From the NCBI GenBank assembly GCA_030340625.1, contig JAOPHQ010006258.1, positions 327,001 to 391,000 of the forward strand: a stretch of DNA of 64,000 nt, written 5' to 3'. Both the position numbers and the translations under genes were made by a program. Below the pieces are notes generated by a model that saw only the letters and a program-made list of their open reading frames with translations, was not told the DNA's origin and made no database searches. This document shows, piece by piece, positions 12,047 to 23,116 of this stretch (position 1 is the stretch's first letter; the number at the start of each line of letters is the position of its first letter). This stretch comes from Merluccius polli. Taxonomy: Eukaryota; Chordata; Actinopteri; Gadiformes; Merlucciidae.

Positions 12047-13045
12047 ATTAACTTTAGGGGTGTGTATTGGCAAGAATCTGGCGATACGATGCGTATCACG
12101 ATACAGGGGCAACGATACGATATATTGCGATATATTGCGATACTGTAGGAACAACGATATATTGAGTTTCTTTTAAAGAATTTAATTGTAGGAAAACTGT
12201 CCTAGCATAGTAAACACACAATGCTGTTACATGCTTAACATCAGCTTGCTGAATTCAAACAGAGGGATCTATATTTGTATTTGACAAGAGAAGAAATACA
12301 AGCATTTGCTTTTGGATAAACACATGAAAAAACTAAGTTAACAGATTTCAGCGAGTCCAGCACCGTCGCTTTGACTTGTCCGTACAACTTCGGGAGAGCG
12401 ATGTCCGTGACGTGTTGTCGGGAAGGGATGGTGTAACGGGGCTCCAGTGTTGTCGTCATATTACGAAATCCCTCATTCTCCACAACACTCAGAGGGCGCG
12501 TGTCTTTGCAAATAAAAGAAAGTACTGACTGTGTTACGTTTGTTGCGTGAGTTGAGGTCGCTGGTAGTTTCGAAAAGTTAACTTCTTTAATAGTTCGTTG
12601 AGCAGGATCCACTCGTTTCACGTTAGCCTGTAATGCTACGTTGTCATGGTGTCTCGCCACATGTGCTCGCAAATTTGTAGTATTGCCCGAGTACTTGACT
12701 CTGGCGTTGCAGAGTTTACAGACCGCATGGCTCTTGTCTAACTCGTAACTGCCTTCCTTTGCTTTAAAACCAAAATATGCCCAAACATCAGCTTTAAAAG
12801 CTGCTGGAGTCGTCTGTATCCTCTCGTCCTCAGTCATCGGTGCACTGTGCTAAGTTCGCGGTTAGCATGCAAGTTGCCACAGACTGGTGCTCTCGCGGGA
12901 TCTCGCGGGATTTCATTGTTCCTTTGGCGCGGAGGACGTAATATAAATAATCGATACAGTGCTTTTGAATATCGATACGGTATCGTGAAAAAAAATATCG
13001 CGATATTTAAGTGTATCGATATTTTCTTACACCCCTAATTAACTT
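12047..13045 (-). mobile_element. hAT element carrying a BED-finger transposase N-terminus
   Basis: Ends TAGGGGTGT (from 12055) and ACACCCCTA (to 13037) are flanked by a perfect 8-bp duplication ATTAACTT (12047-12054, 13038-13045). The subterminal parts are rich in CGATA/TATCG repeats. The minus strand from 12837 encodes about 165 hAT residues: MTEDERIQTTPAAFKADVWA, a BED finger with CKLCNARV and HVARHH ligands, and then the conserved VVENEGFRNM...LEPRYTIPSR block. The reading ends near 12241 without the catalytic C-terminus, so the copy is non-autonomous. Confidence 0.9.
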
Positions 13046-14175
13046 CCAATTTGTCATTCCACTGCCTTCTAACCAGTGTTTATATTCTGTGTACAAACAA
13101 AGTATTATATTTATATGATGCTCATTATGTCTCAGTAAATCATGTTACATATATTGTGTAGTGAAACAGCTAGTTTATGTTTACCTGTAACATTGTGCAA
13201 TACCGACTAGATCAACTAATTGGTCTGCCAGTCTGCTACTACTTAGAAAGTAGGATTGCTCAGCAGGGCTGTCTAACGAAGAACTCGGTTGGTGGGGTGA
13301 AAAGTAAAACATGGTTGCTGATGTTTATAACGGCAAAAAAAGAGATTTAAAAAAGAAGAACCATGCGGAAAACGTTTATCTTTTTGTTCCTAAAAGAGAG
13401 AAATGTCATCCCTACATATACAATCGATGTCTTTATTCTCAGCTTGGAGCCAAAGAAACACTTGTGTGCTTTCTTCCATTTTCCAAATGCCATGTAATTA
13501 GTCTTCTAAAATGTCACATTTTGCCCCGGTACGATGAAGGAATAGTTCTGAGTTTGTTTTTTGTTGTATTATTAACCGCATAATACAATTTTTTACGTGT
13601 GAAATAATGTTATGCGAGACCACTGATCGGATCTTTTATCAGCTGTGTTTCAAAATGCACCCTGGGGCTTTCTGACCTGGCGCTGGCTGCTTGCTACATC
13701 AGGTTTTAGCATTTAGAGTGTCTTCTTGGCAGAGCAGTAAAGGTTAAAGTGTCAGGGATTGGCACGCCATGTAATGTAAGACCTTGTATCTCGCAGGGCC
13801 GTGCGCCAACGTGGGGGGCATGAAATGTACCACGTGCTTCTGCAACATGTCGTATGCTCCCTGTCCAATAATGTCTTCCTAAGGGGGTTCCGTTTTTTTT
13901 GTAAATGGTTGTTACAGAAAGAATCCAGCGAAGAATGGATTCTTTGTACATTACTCAATTTAAATTGGTTAGGTTCAATCCATTTGATTATGTCTTGTTA
14001 TTGCCTTTATCGCTTTCTTAATTCTTATAACTCTCCCAATACCTCCTCAATACCTTTTTCTTCAACCCTCTCCTGACCTTGACATATACGTCCTTCTCTC
14101 ACTCTTGTTGTTCACCGTTTTGTCTCTTCTTTTCTAATTCCTCCTCTTTCTGGCTTGTCTTGTGTGTGTGATCAG

Positions 14176-14295
14176 GTCCGGTACATCTCCCAGACTCAGG
14201 GTGTGCCCGGAGAGCATCTGCTCAACAAGGGCACCAAGACATCTCGGTTTTTCCGGAAAGAATCCGACTCTCCCTACGCCTCCTGGCGACTGAAG
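14176..14295 (+). CDS. hipk3: HIPK3 coding exon 5
   Basis: 40 codons, phase 0 to 0, following the AG at 14174-14175. It encodes VRYISQTQGVPGEHLLNKGT then KTSRFFRKESDSPYASWRLK, part of the kinase C-lobe CMGC insert. PGEHLL compares with PGEQLL of HIPK3, not PAEYLL of HIPK1/2. Confidence 0.96.
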
Positions 14296-14576
14296 GTATC
14301 CAAGCTTGTGTTCCAATAAAACCACGCTGGAGCACACACCCACTCATGCACCCATAAACATGTGTATGTTTCTCGTATGCATGCGTGCATGCCAATAGTT
14401 GCCCCTATTTGCCTTTCGATGCAAATGCGCTGTGCCAATATGCCTACTTCGCTTGTGTACATTGTTTCACGTTCATTCACTTTGTAGCTGCTATGATTGA
14501 ACTGTTTTGGATTAAATTAATTCCCCTTTATTTATTTAGTTTTGACTGACTAAATTCGTCCCCCTTCTGCTTTCAG

Positions 14577-14663
14577 ACGACCGATGAGCATGAGAAAGAG
14601 ACGGGTTTGAAGTCAAAAGAGGCCAGGAAGTACATCTTCAGCTGCCTGGACGATATCGCACAC
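14577..14663 (+). CDS. hipk3: HIPK3 coding exon 6
   Basis: 29 codons encoding TTDEHEKETGLKSKEARKYI and FSCLDDIAH, followed by GTGAGT. It matches the HIPK KSKEARKYIF...LDD motif of the kinase C-lobe. The preceding intron (14296-14576) is short and without features. Confidence 0.96.
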
Positions 14664-15017
<354 letters not shown>

Positions 15018-15202
15018 GTGAACTTGGTGCTGAGCCCTGACCCCAGTGACATGCATGCAGAGAAGGCTGACCGGAGAGAGTTTGTGTCTCTGCTGAAAAC
15101 CATGCTTCTGGTTGATGCTGAGGACAGGACGGTTCCCTCTGATGTACTCAGTCACCCCTTCCTCGCTATGACTCATATGCTGGACTACCCCCACAGTAAC
15201 CA
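15018..15202 (+). CDS. hipk3: HIPK3 coding exon 7: end of kinase domain
   Basis: Encodes VNLVLSPDPSDMHAEKADRR, EFVSLLKTMLLVDAEDR and HPFLAMTHMLDYPHSN. EKADRREFVSLLK and LLVDAEDR follow HIPK3. It ends CA before GTAAGC; the His codon is completed by the next exon. Confidence 0.96.
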
Positions 15203-15406
15203 GTAAGCCCATGATACACACAATTTAATTTCTTTCCAAGAGTATAACAGAAATCTTGTTGTTGTTCGTCACCTCCCAGTTGACCCTCTCGTCTCCTTTC
15301 TGTGGTTATCAAGGTTGTTGTTGACATTGGCTCAAATTAATCATCTGTTTTTTTCCCTGCCACGCCAAGACCAACCAAAAACCTCTCTTCCCCGCTCTCC
15401 TTCCAG

Positions 15407-15581
15407 CGTGCAGTCGTGTTTCCACATTATGGACATGTGCCACAGTCGCCCCGGCAACGCCGCTTTCGATGCACTCAACCACAACACGGTTCCGTTCTCC
15501 AGACCAGCCATAGCAGCCCCCACCTCCAACCCCACCTCAGGCCTTCCCCTGGCCTACAACAAGATCCCAGTGCACTCTCAG
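15407..15581 (+). CDS. hipk3: HIPK3 coding exon 8
   Basis: Starts by completing His and encodes VQSCFHIMDMCHSRPGNAAF and a Ser/Pro/Asn-rich linker ending NKIPVHSQ in phase 0. SCFHIMD is typical of HIPK3 (HIPK1/2 have SCFQNME). It lies just after the kinase domain, in the region through which HIPKs bind homeoproteins. Confidence 0.95.
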
Positions 15582-16129
15582 GTAGGCTAGTGGCGTCCAA
15601 GCTATGTGATGTAGACTGTTGCTGCAATGTTTTGTTCTGTTTTTGTTAAGTTTAGCCGTCGTTCGGTCCAAGAAATGGACTAAATTAAATGGTGGCAATT
15701 TTTTGGGAGGAGTAATGTTCAAAACCCTATGGTTAAGGGACGCCCAGCCTTTTAAAATATGTGGATAGTCATCTCATTCCACATGGTCCAGAAAACACAC
15801 CTGCATGTGATGTCAGGTCACAGAATATAAAAATATCCTCTGTGATCTTCTCACTGGTTCTGTCATGTTTCCAACTTCTGCATTCTTGCCTTTGGTGCCA
15901 TCTGGAGGTGAGAAAATATGCGACGATGACGCAATTGCAGAAACGCATAGCAGACTGATCTGGTGTCGAAAACATTACAAACATGACATCATGGTAGTCT
16001 TTTGTTAGCTCTACGATTGACCGTTTCTCGATTTCCCTTGGGCAACTTCCCTATCGTAATCTTCAGCTTTTCTGTACTGTAATGCCCATCTCGGTATACT
16101 TGTATACCGCTTTGTATTCCGTAATGCAG
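15582..16129 (+). other. HIPK3 intron, no recognised content
   Basis: 548 bp of ordinary AT-balanced sequence with a normal donor (GTAGGC) and acceptor (ATGCAG). I see no repeat, RNA gene or open frame worth noting. Confidence 0.7.
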
Positions 16130-16250
16130 GCGATAACCCAGTCAGCTCCCTCCGTGTTGCATTCTGGGATAGCCCTGCCAGCTGGAAATCAGTTTGGATG
16201 CAGCGACTCCTTTCCACCTGCCCTCATTCTCTGTCCCCCGACCATGCAAG
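16130..16250 (+). CDS. hipk3: HIPK3 coding exon 9
   Basis: Encodes AITQSAPSVLHSGIALPAGN, QFGCSDSF and ALILCPPTMQG. Human HIPK3 has GIPLQAGTAQFGCGDAFQQTLIICPP at this place, a clear match including FGC and ILCPP. It ends in phase 1 before GTATGT. Confidence 0.95.
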
Positions 16251-16392
16251 GTATGTCCAACATCCATCAATCTGCAGTAATGTGTACTCATGCCATGTCT
16301 CATCAACTACACAGTTGTTCATCTATGCATTTAAATACAATCATTCCCGTCCTGTGAACCATTTCACCCATACCCACTCTCCTTTTTTTTAG

Positions 16393-16484
16393 GTAATCTT
16401 AATCAGCCTGGATACTCGGTTCCCATGGTAAATCAAGCCCCGCCCATCCAACCCCTACCAATGCGACCAGGGATAATGGCACAG
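16393..16484 (+). CDS. hipk3: HIPK3 coding exon 10
   Basis: Encodes NLNQPGYSVPMVNQAPPIQP then LPMRPGIMAQ, matching human YSIRVDNTVPLVTQAPAVQPLQIRPGVL. Phase 1 to 0. It is part of the interaction region C-terminal to the kinase. Confidence 0.94.
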
Positions 16485-16689
16485 GTAATGCACAGATTAA
16501 TCTTTCACTATGTTGGTTAACTATTAGTCTCATTTCAATGTTGATTAAGATGCAGTGAGTTGAGCCTTGTACTTGATGATGCCGTCCTGTAGATGGACCA
16601 CATTACTGCTCATGTAAAGAGAATGCAAAGAGTCATTGTCACATCCCACCAAACCTCCATCTCACCCTCTCCTTCCTGGTCCCTGGTAG

Positions 16690-16844
16690 CCGGCCTGGTC
16701 CAGCAGGGCCCAGCAGCTCCTTGTCCCAGCGGCCTGGCAGCAGATGACTCCTGTCGGGCCTCCACCCTCGCACCCACCTCCTCCTCCCCCGTCCTCCCTA
16801 ACCAATGACCGTGGGCTGCCTCCACAGAGGATCGGTGACTGGGG
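16690..16844 (+). CDS. hipk3: HIPK3 coding exon 11 with proline run
   Basis: Encodes PAWSSRAQQLLVPAAWQQMT, a proline stretch (SHPPPPPPSS) and RGLPPQRIGDWG. Human HIPK3 reads TWSGRTQQMLVPAWQQVTPL...HRLGDWG. The acceptor AG at 16688-16689 was chosen because it keeps phase 0 from the preceding exon. Ends GG before GTGAGT. Confidence 0.93.
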
Positions 16845-17226
16845 GTGAGTCACCCGGTTCTAAAGAAAGAAGAGCCTATTAAAGTCCCTTGCCCACAGAT
16901 TCACTTAGGAAGTCTTCCTACCCAGAATGTCAACAAGTGTTTAAAATATCGTCAAGTAAACCACAGAACTGTTTAGTCACATAAGTAGGTTGTTGGTTTT
17001 GGGTGTGGCTGACATTATGGTCTGGATTCTGGAGTTCATATGCTGCCTTTTGAATTCACTTGGTGTTGCTTTAAAAAATATGTATTTGTAAATAGATGTA
17101 TATATAGATTTTCTTTGCTACTAAATGGCAAAAATATCTTTCCAATTATTAAAAAAGTGCTAGCATTGTTGCCAAGGTAAAAAAATAATTGTGTGTGTGT
17201 ATATATATATATATCCTTTTTTACAG
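16845..17226 (+). other. HIPK3 intron with short GT/AT repeat
   Basis: 382 bp intron. A GT then AT dinucleotide run (17190-17214) is followed by a T-rich acceptor (CCTTTTTTACAG). No other content is seen. Confidence 0.75.
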
Positions 17227-17388
17227 GAAAGTTCATCCCCACAGCAGCCATTACAACACTGTGATGCAGCAGCATCTCCTGGCCAATCAGATGCCAGCTC
17301 TGTCTGCTGCTCAGCCAATGAACATTGGTGTGGCTCACGTCGTGTGGCCCCAGACCGCCAATAAAAGAAACCGGCACAGTTACAACAG
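17227..17388 (+). CDS. hipk3: HIPK3 coding exon 12
   Basis: Encodes KVHPHSSHYNTVMQQHLLAN, QMPALSAAQPMNIGVAHVVW and PQTANKRNRHSYN. GVAHVVWPQ with Trp is specific for HIPK3 (human GIAHVVWPQP; HIPK1/2 have VRQQ). It ends AG in phase 2 before GTAAAC. Confidence 0.96.
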
Positions 17389-17904
17389 GTAAACGTGTTG
17401 GGTTGTGCAGACAACTGAGCATAGGAAAGATGCACGTCATTTGCATGTCATAAAAGCGTGTGAATCTTTCCATAGTGACCAGTTTTACAAAAAGCAAAAA
17501 AAAAAAGAATGACTGGCCTGCCAGAAATATCCAATGTGATCTTAGATGTGATTAGAGTAGTGGCTTTCAATTTCCTGGTTATAGAAAGCAGTCTATTCTC
17601 TTCAGGCCAGTAAAGTAATTGCTCCATTGGGCTCAGCAGTATGGTTTTATTATAGAACACAGGAATGGTGACTTGATTTAATGCACCGTAGCACAAGTAT
17701 TTTGATTTATCACCAATGACATAAATGTCCTCCGTTGAAAGAAAGCTAGTGAACTTGGATATTTAGAGCTTGTTCTTCAGCTGCCAGCCTAGTCTACCTC
17801 TTTTCCTTGACTGTCTTAACTGTGTATGTTTGGTGGGTGTATTCTGTTGTGTGCTTCTTGGTAAAGATTGTGATCTTGAACTTTAATTTCCTTTTCATTT
17901 AAAG
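17389..17904 (+). other. HIPK3 intron, no recognised content
   Basis: 516 bp, AT-rich, ending CATTTAAAG at the acceptor. No repeat or secondary gene is recognised. Confidence 0.7.
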
Positions 17905-18267
17905 GAATGCCCCCCAACCCAACATGTATCACATATCCATGTGTCGGACGCCCAAGATGGCCGACTTGGTCGGACATGCGGTGGCAAAAAGGGAGCCACC
18001 TCAGAGGGTGGGGCCCCCGCGGCAAACCAGGAAAGAGGAAGTACTAAACGCAGATGAGGAGGAGGGCGATAATGAAGATGAGGAGACAGTAAAAAAAGGA
18101 CAGTTGACAATGGATTCCAATAGACGGCTGGATGTGTCCAATCAACAGCAACGGGAAGTTGCCGTCTTATTGGTTGATACGCCAAGCCCCACCCCCAGTG
18201 TGATCAGCATCCACAGTGAACAAACTGACGAAGAGGACGAAGATGACCAGCGGTGTCTTCTGAGAGA
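17905..18267 (+). CDS. hipk3: HIPK3 coding exon 13: SUMO-interaction-like motif and acidic stretch
   Basis: 120 codons beginning NAPQPNMYHISMCRTPKMAD and including a Lys/Glu-rich part (RKEEVLNADEEEGDNEDEE) not obvious in human. It then gives REVAVLLVDTPSPTPSVISI followed by HSEQTDEEDEDD. Human HIPK3 has IIIADSPSPAVSVITISSDTDEEE, the SUMO-interaction motif that directs HIPKs to nuclear bodies; here the hydrophobic core is VISI with an acidic follow-up. Ends GA in phase 2; the next exon completes Glu. Confidence 0.95.
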
Positions 18268-18722
18268 GTAAGTTATGCCAAAGATTGAAAAAATGAATCT
18301 ATCCCTTTTTAATCTATGACTTCTGCCATTACATCTTCTTTTGTCTCTTTTAAAGAAGATTCCCTAAAAGGTAGTGGCATCATTATACTGAATGTGACAT
18401 TCCCCCTGCTTTGTTTGCTCTACTTACAATATGGAGATTGGAACTGACATCTTCCCCCAGCTGACAACGGCGTCACCTGCATAATAATATTGACTTTGTG
18501 TGTGTACATAATGACCATAGCGTGTTCTTAAAGTGAGTAATTTACTATTAAGGCATTTGGGATACTTTTGTCCACATCGAATTGTAGTGAATACAGGTCA
18601 TTAAGGAGCAAGTAGTTTTTAGACAGTGAGCTCAGATACAGTGCGGTTGTTTGTCTTGTCATCTGTCTGAACAGTTGTTGGTCTTGCCGTCATCTGACAA
18701 GCTGTGTGTCCGTGGTTTCCAG
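18268..18722 (+). other. HIPK3 intron, no recognised content
   Basis: 455 bp with donor GTAAGT and acceptor TTTCCAG. No repeat or open frame of interest. Confidence 0.7.
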
Positions 18723-18884
18723 ATGTAAAGGGGAGTGTGTGTGTGAGGCTTGCAGCAACACCAGTGTGTCCATGGAGAGAGTGTGCTCCTTCAGCAGCCC
18801 AGACAGCAGCCTCAGTACAGACTCCTCTGCCTCCAACTCACCCCAGTCCAGCCCCTCCCTCTCACCCTGCAAGAGACCTAACAG
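18723..18884 (+). CDS. hipk3: HIPK3 coding exon 14: Cys/Ser-rich segment
   Basis: Encodes CKGECVCEACSNTSVSMERV, CSFSSPDSSLSTDSSASNSP and SPSLSPCKRPN. Human HIPK3 has CKGSLDCEACQSTLNIDRMCSLSSPDSTLS...SPCKRPNS, a close match that separates HIPK3 from its paralogues. Ends AG; its donor is GTTGTG, at the edge of a long TG repeat. Confidence 0.96.
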
Positions 18885-19168
<284 letters not shown>

Positions 19169-19440
19169 TGTATCAGAGGATGACGGGCACGGCAGCGGCT
19201 GTGAGACGGTGGAGGGCTCCCCCAAGTCGGACACGTCCACCTCCCCCCACAGCAACGGCCCCTACCGCTACCTTGGCAACAGTAACCGCAACAACCGCCC
19301 ACCTTTGGCTGCCATGGTAGCTGGACTGGCTGCCCCTGCAGCCCAGGGAAGGAGCGCCCTCCGGACCATGGTGGTTCCACCAATGAGGGTGCAGAACAAC
19401 AACTACAGTGTGGGGACAGAGGGGCGCGGCCACAGAACGG
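19169..19440 (+). CDS. hipk3: HIPK3 coding exon 15
   Basis: Encodes VSEDDGHGSGCETVEGSPKS, DTSTSPHSNGPYRYLGNSNR and SALRTMVVPPMRVQNNNYSV up to HRT. Human has MSDEEQESSCDTVDGSPTSDSSGHDSP and later SVVVPPVE. Phase 1 at the end. The donor GGGTCAGT is acceptable but not ideal. Confidence 0.94.
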
Positions 19441-19562
19441 GTCAGTTCACTGTAATCATTCTCTGGTATATACTACAGAGTGTTGGTGGCTAACGTGTTT
19501 ACACACAGCACATAACCAAAATTACAATTAACGTGAAGTCTTTTTTGGCAATTATGGAATCA

Positions 19563-19934
19563 CTGTATATCAGGGGCTCTCAATCTTAGAAGGGATACAT
19601 ATTTACAAGGACCCCCTACCATTGTTATAGGTTTCAACCTGAATCTAACCCATTGAGCACATAAAATATATTGTCAACATATATTGTCCTTGTATTACTT
19701 GCCAGGAAATGCATTAATTACTGCATTGGAAATCTTGTGCTCCCCTACTGGCTCAATGAACTTTCCCCCTTGAAATGTCCCCCCTTCAAAAAAAATTACG
19801 CTGTGAGTAACTATCTCAAAGCTACATTTTTTATTGTTGATAAATTATGTAGCAGTTGTATTCATTATTTTGCGGACCTCTTGGCCGTACCCCGGGGGTC
19901 CGTGGACCCTACTTTGAGAACCGCTGTTGTATAT
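19563..19934. mobile_element. hAT-like MITE
   Basis: 356 bp (19571-19926) with ends CAGGGGCTCTCAA and TTTGAGAACCGCTG, similar to the CAG(T/G)GG(T)TCTCAA ends common to hAT elements. Flanking 8-mers CTGTATAT and TTGTATAT differ at one position, as expected for an old target duplication. No coding potential. Confidence 0.75.
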
Positions 19935-20261
19935 GATTATTCAACATTGTAATTGTTATGCTTTTTTCGCTGTTCATACCCCAGCTGATCTGACCATAGT
20001 GATTGCTTTACTTCACCCAGCGTTCATGTGGTCTGTTGCCTGTGCTTGGGCATTGTCTGCTTTGCAGGTCACATGGGCACATTAGGGGCTTACCGCCCCC
20101 TGGTGGGTCATAAAGGCTTTAACAGGTGATGGTAAAACCACTAGCAAAGAACTGGCTGTGCTCCAGTGTCTCGGAAATGCATCCTCACTGGACAATGTTG
20201 CCATTGTCTGTGTAGCGCTTCTCTTGCTATTTCCACTCTATAGTACGGTATTTTATGATGT

Positions 20262-20563
20262 ATTGTATATAGGGCTGCAACAATTAGTCGATTAATCGAT
20301 TAGAAATACTCATCTAATTTTAATTGATTAATCGTTTGTCATTTATCAAGTACAAATACCAAACATTTCAGAAGTATTTGGTTTAAGAATCATTAAAAAT
20401 GAATACTTCTGTTTTTCTTGGCTGCATGTCATATAAATGTGAGATAAAGCAAGCAAATTTAAGAAATCGCTTTGGACTCTTGGAACTTGCATGCTATTAT
20501 TCATGACATTTTCTCAACTAAATGAATGATCTGAAAAAGAATCGTTGCAGCCCTAATTTTATA
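20262..20563. mobile_element. hAT-like MITE, family A copy 1
   Basis: 286 bp (20270-20555) with ends TAGGGCTGCAAC and GTTGCAGCCCTA. Flanks ATTGTATA and ATTTTATA match at 7 of 8 bases. The inside contains the motif TAGTCGATTAATCGATTAG and ACAAATACCAAACATTT, which recur in the element at 44497. Confidence 0.82.
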
Positions 20564-21982
20564 TAGATCATAGTTGTGGAGACAACAAAATAAGATCTTG
20601 GCCCTTTAGTTTGAACAGTTGAGTTGGGTTTCCTTGCCTGTGAATTTATGACTGCAGGTTGCCTGTCTCCCACCCATCACAGTTATGCGTGGTTAATTAT
20701 TTACTGTAAGAAACCTCAAAATAGGTTATATTCCAACATAAATCCTTTGTTTAATCGTCATATCAATGTTGGCTGTCAAGCAAAGAGACAGCGACGATGT
20801 GAAGCCCAACACCCCCACCAGCCCCCTGTCACAATCACGTTAATGCCTGATTGTTGTAGGATTAGGAAAAGATGGATGCATCTCCCATAGTATTGGATCA
20901 AAGCCAGCGTCTGTGTTTCTTTGGGTTCCCACCAAACAGAGTGAGTTGCCTGAAGGCACCGATCTCAGTCTAGTTGCCCGAAGGCACTGAAATTCAGAGT
21001 CTAGTCAGACTCTGAACTGGCTGCAGAGATCAGAGTCTGAGGAACAACTTCACCTCTCCTTTGGTGCCTTTTTTGTTGTTTTTCTGCTGAGTGACAATGT
21101 TCTCTGCCCTAGCCCTGCTCTGATCTACCGTCCATTTGGATGTACCTGTGGTCAAATCGTAATGGCTCTTGTACGATTTAATGACACTTTTATTTGTTTT
21201 ATTTGAAACTCGACTGCTAATTTCTAAAAGAATCCTGGACATTATCAGTGCCGTCTGTCCCGCGGATGTTTACTGCACTGCTTGGTTTCAGTATCATCTT
21301 AAGCACTCTTGGCAACCAGTACTGTATTTGACTGATTTTATATTCTACTTTAAAATAATGTGTCTATAATAATAATAATAATAATGACTATTTGTCAATA
21401 AATGTTTGAGTCCTACTCATAAACATTTATCGCTGGGCCCAATTTTGGCAGTACAGAAAGCTGGCGTAGGTAACGATGCAGCAACACCATCAGGTTTCTA
21501 TCAGCATCTACAGCACTGACCGTTTAAAGAGAGCCTTATGTTAATAGCTGTGCTGCTGGGTCCTGGGAAAGTGGGTCTGGACCCATGAAATTCATCCCCC
21601 ACCTGCCATCAGTTGCTAGTTGGCCTGCCTAGTCCCTGCCAGGCATGGCTACAGACCAGAGAGACCAGGTGGACAATGGACAGCTGCTAATCATTATCAG
21701 TTTAGTTGGCTTTTCTCAAGAGTCACCGAGGCATCATGTTAAACCATCGCAGTATGTGGATTATATGGCCATTTGACCATTTGGTTGGAGAGTAGGGACC
21801 CTGCAATCAGTTTCGTTTTAACTACACAAAAAATATGATGTGTGTGTGTGTGTGTTTGTTTCTTCATATTGGTTGCATGGAATGTTTCCTCATGTTGTTG
21901 CTGAGTTGTTGTTTTTTTACTGTCTGATGGCAGCTTTCTGCCCTGCTTTGTTGTTCACCGTCTCTTGCTCTCATCACCCCAG

Positions 21983-22113
21983 CCTCCGAGTCCTGGTCCC
22001 GCTCCAGAGGACTCTGCGGCCTTACAGGAGCAGCACTGCTGCCCTCCGCCCCCCTGCTGGCCAGGCAGCAGAAGGTGACCACCATGCAGCAGCAGCCTCT
22101 AGGCTTTCGACAG
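21983..22113 (+). CDS. hipk3: HIPK3 coding exon 16
   Basis: Encodes ASESWSRSRGLCGLTGAALL then PSAPLLARQQKVTTMQQQPL and GFRQ. Human HIPK3 at this point has ...GRLNQPSAVGTRQQKLTSAFQQQHLNFSQ, so TRQQK/ARQQK and the Gln run align. Phase 1 to 0, donor GTTTGC. Confidence 0.9.
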
Positions 22114-22552
22114 GTTTGCCCCAATGCCGTTTCGTCTTCTTTTCCTCTTGTTTGAAAACATTACTGTACGTCAATTCATTTAGATTTCCGTTTCCATGTA
22201 ATGCTGTAGCCGCTATGGCTGGATTAAAGTATACTGATGAGTGAGGAACTGTTCAAAGCCATAGATGCAGTTCACAAAGATTATTATTTGTATTTTTACA
22301 TTTACACTGCTGTTACATTACTTCTTGTTCATTTGATGATTTTTGTTTTTCATCATAACTCAACGAAAGTTGACTTTGGAAGTGGAAGTTAAGATTTGTG
22401 ATTCCCCATGGCTTTGCCCTCATGTTCCCATCTCAAATAGTTAAAACGGATTTTGGCATGACTGTGGCGTCCTGTCTTTGCTAATATTGCCCTGTTCCCA
22501 TCCCCACGGTGACCACGAGAAAAACATCCACTGTACCTTCTGTCCCTCCCAG
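22114..22552 (+). other. HIPK3 last intron, no recognised content
   Basis: 439 bp, ending in a pyrimidine-rich acceptor CCTTCTGTCCCTCCCAG. No repeat is seen. Confidence 0.7.
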
Positions 22553-23116
22553 GCACCCCCCTATGGTTCCAGCCACAGCAGCAAGGAGTGGAACGGCAAC
22601 TATGGCCCGCTGCGGCCGCACGCCTACATCCCCCCTACCGTTCACACGCACACTTTCACACACCTGCCGCATGGCAGCCCCACGCACACTTCCACCACCC
22701 CGCACGCACACACCCAGTGTCTGCCCACGCACACCCTGCTCGCCTACCCTCCTACCGGCCCCCTCCCCGCCACGCACCACCCCCACCACCATCACCACCC
22801 CATGCTCCCCTCTCACCCCCCGCCTCTCCTCCAGCCTGGGTACAGTATCTCGCATCCCCAGGGAGGCACCATTGTTCACCAGGTCACCCTAGGCATTGGC
22901 GCGGCTCACCCTCACCGGCTCCTCCCCTCTCCGACCGTGCACCCTCATCACGGGCCCGGCTACCCTCACCCCCACCCCCATCACCAGTTCAAGCCTCACT
23001 TCGCCAACCTGCCTCCGCCGCCTTCTCACCCCTACATGGCCTCCCCTGCCGCCTTCACTGGCTTCCCTCTCAGCCCCACCAAGCTCAGCCACCACCACCA
23101 GTTCTCCTTCATCTGA
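22553..23116 (+). CDS. hipk3: HIPK3 last coding exon: His/Tyr/Pro-rich tail
   Basis: 187 codons plus TGA. It starts APPYGSSHSSKEWNGNYG (human HQEWNGNFG) and has many His and Pro runs (HHPHHHHHP, PHPHPHHQF). GYSISHPQGGTIVHQV matches human YNISHPSGIVHQV, and the ending AFTGFPLSPTKLSHHHQFSF matches GFPLSPTKLSQYPYM. This is the YH-type C-terminal region that restrains kinase activity in HIPKs. The His expansion is stronger than in mammals. Confidence 0.96.
   Translation, partial: APPYGSSHSSKEWNGNYGPLRPHAYIPPTVHTHTFTHLPHGSPTHTSTTPHAHTQCLPTHTLLAYPPTGPLPATHHPHHHHHPMLPSHPPPLLQPGYSISHPQGGTIVHQVTLGIGAAHPHRLLPSPTVHPHHGPGYPHPHPHHQFKPHFANLPPPPSHPYMASPAAFTGFPLSPTKLSHHHQFSFI

Larger units (their letters stand above)
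10495..14175 (+). other. 3.7 kb HIPK3 intron
   Basis: Contains a TTAA-flanked element (10798-11426) and a BED-finger hAT element (12055-13037). The other stretches (10495-10793, 11431-12046, 13046-14175) show no gene or clear repeat. Confidence 0.75.
19441..21982 (+). other. 2.5 kb HIPK3 intron
   Basis: Contains two short hAT-like MITEs (19571-19926 and 20270-20555), a (TAA)n stretch near 21369-21384 and a short TG run at 21838-21854. The remaining sequence shows no gene. Confidence 0.7.
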
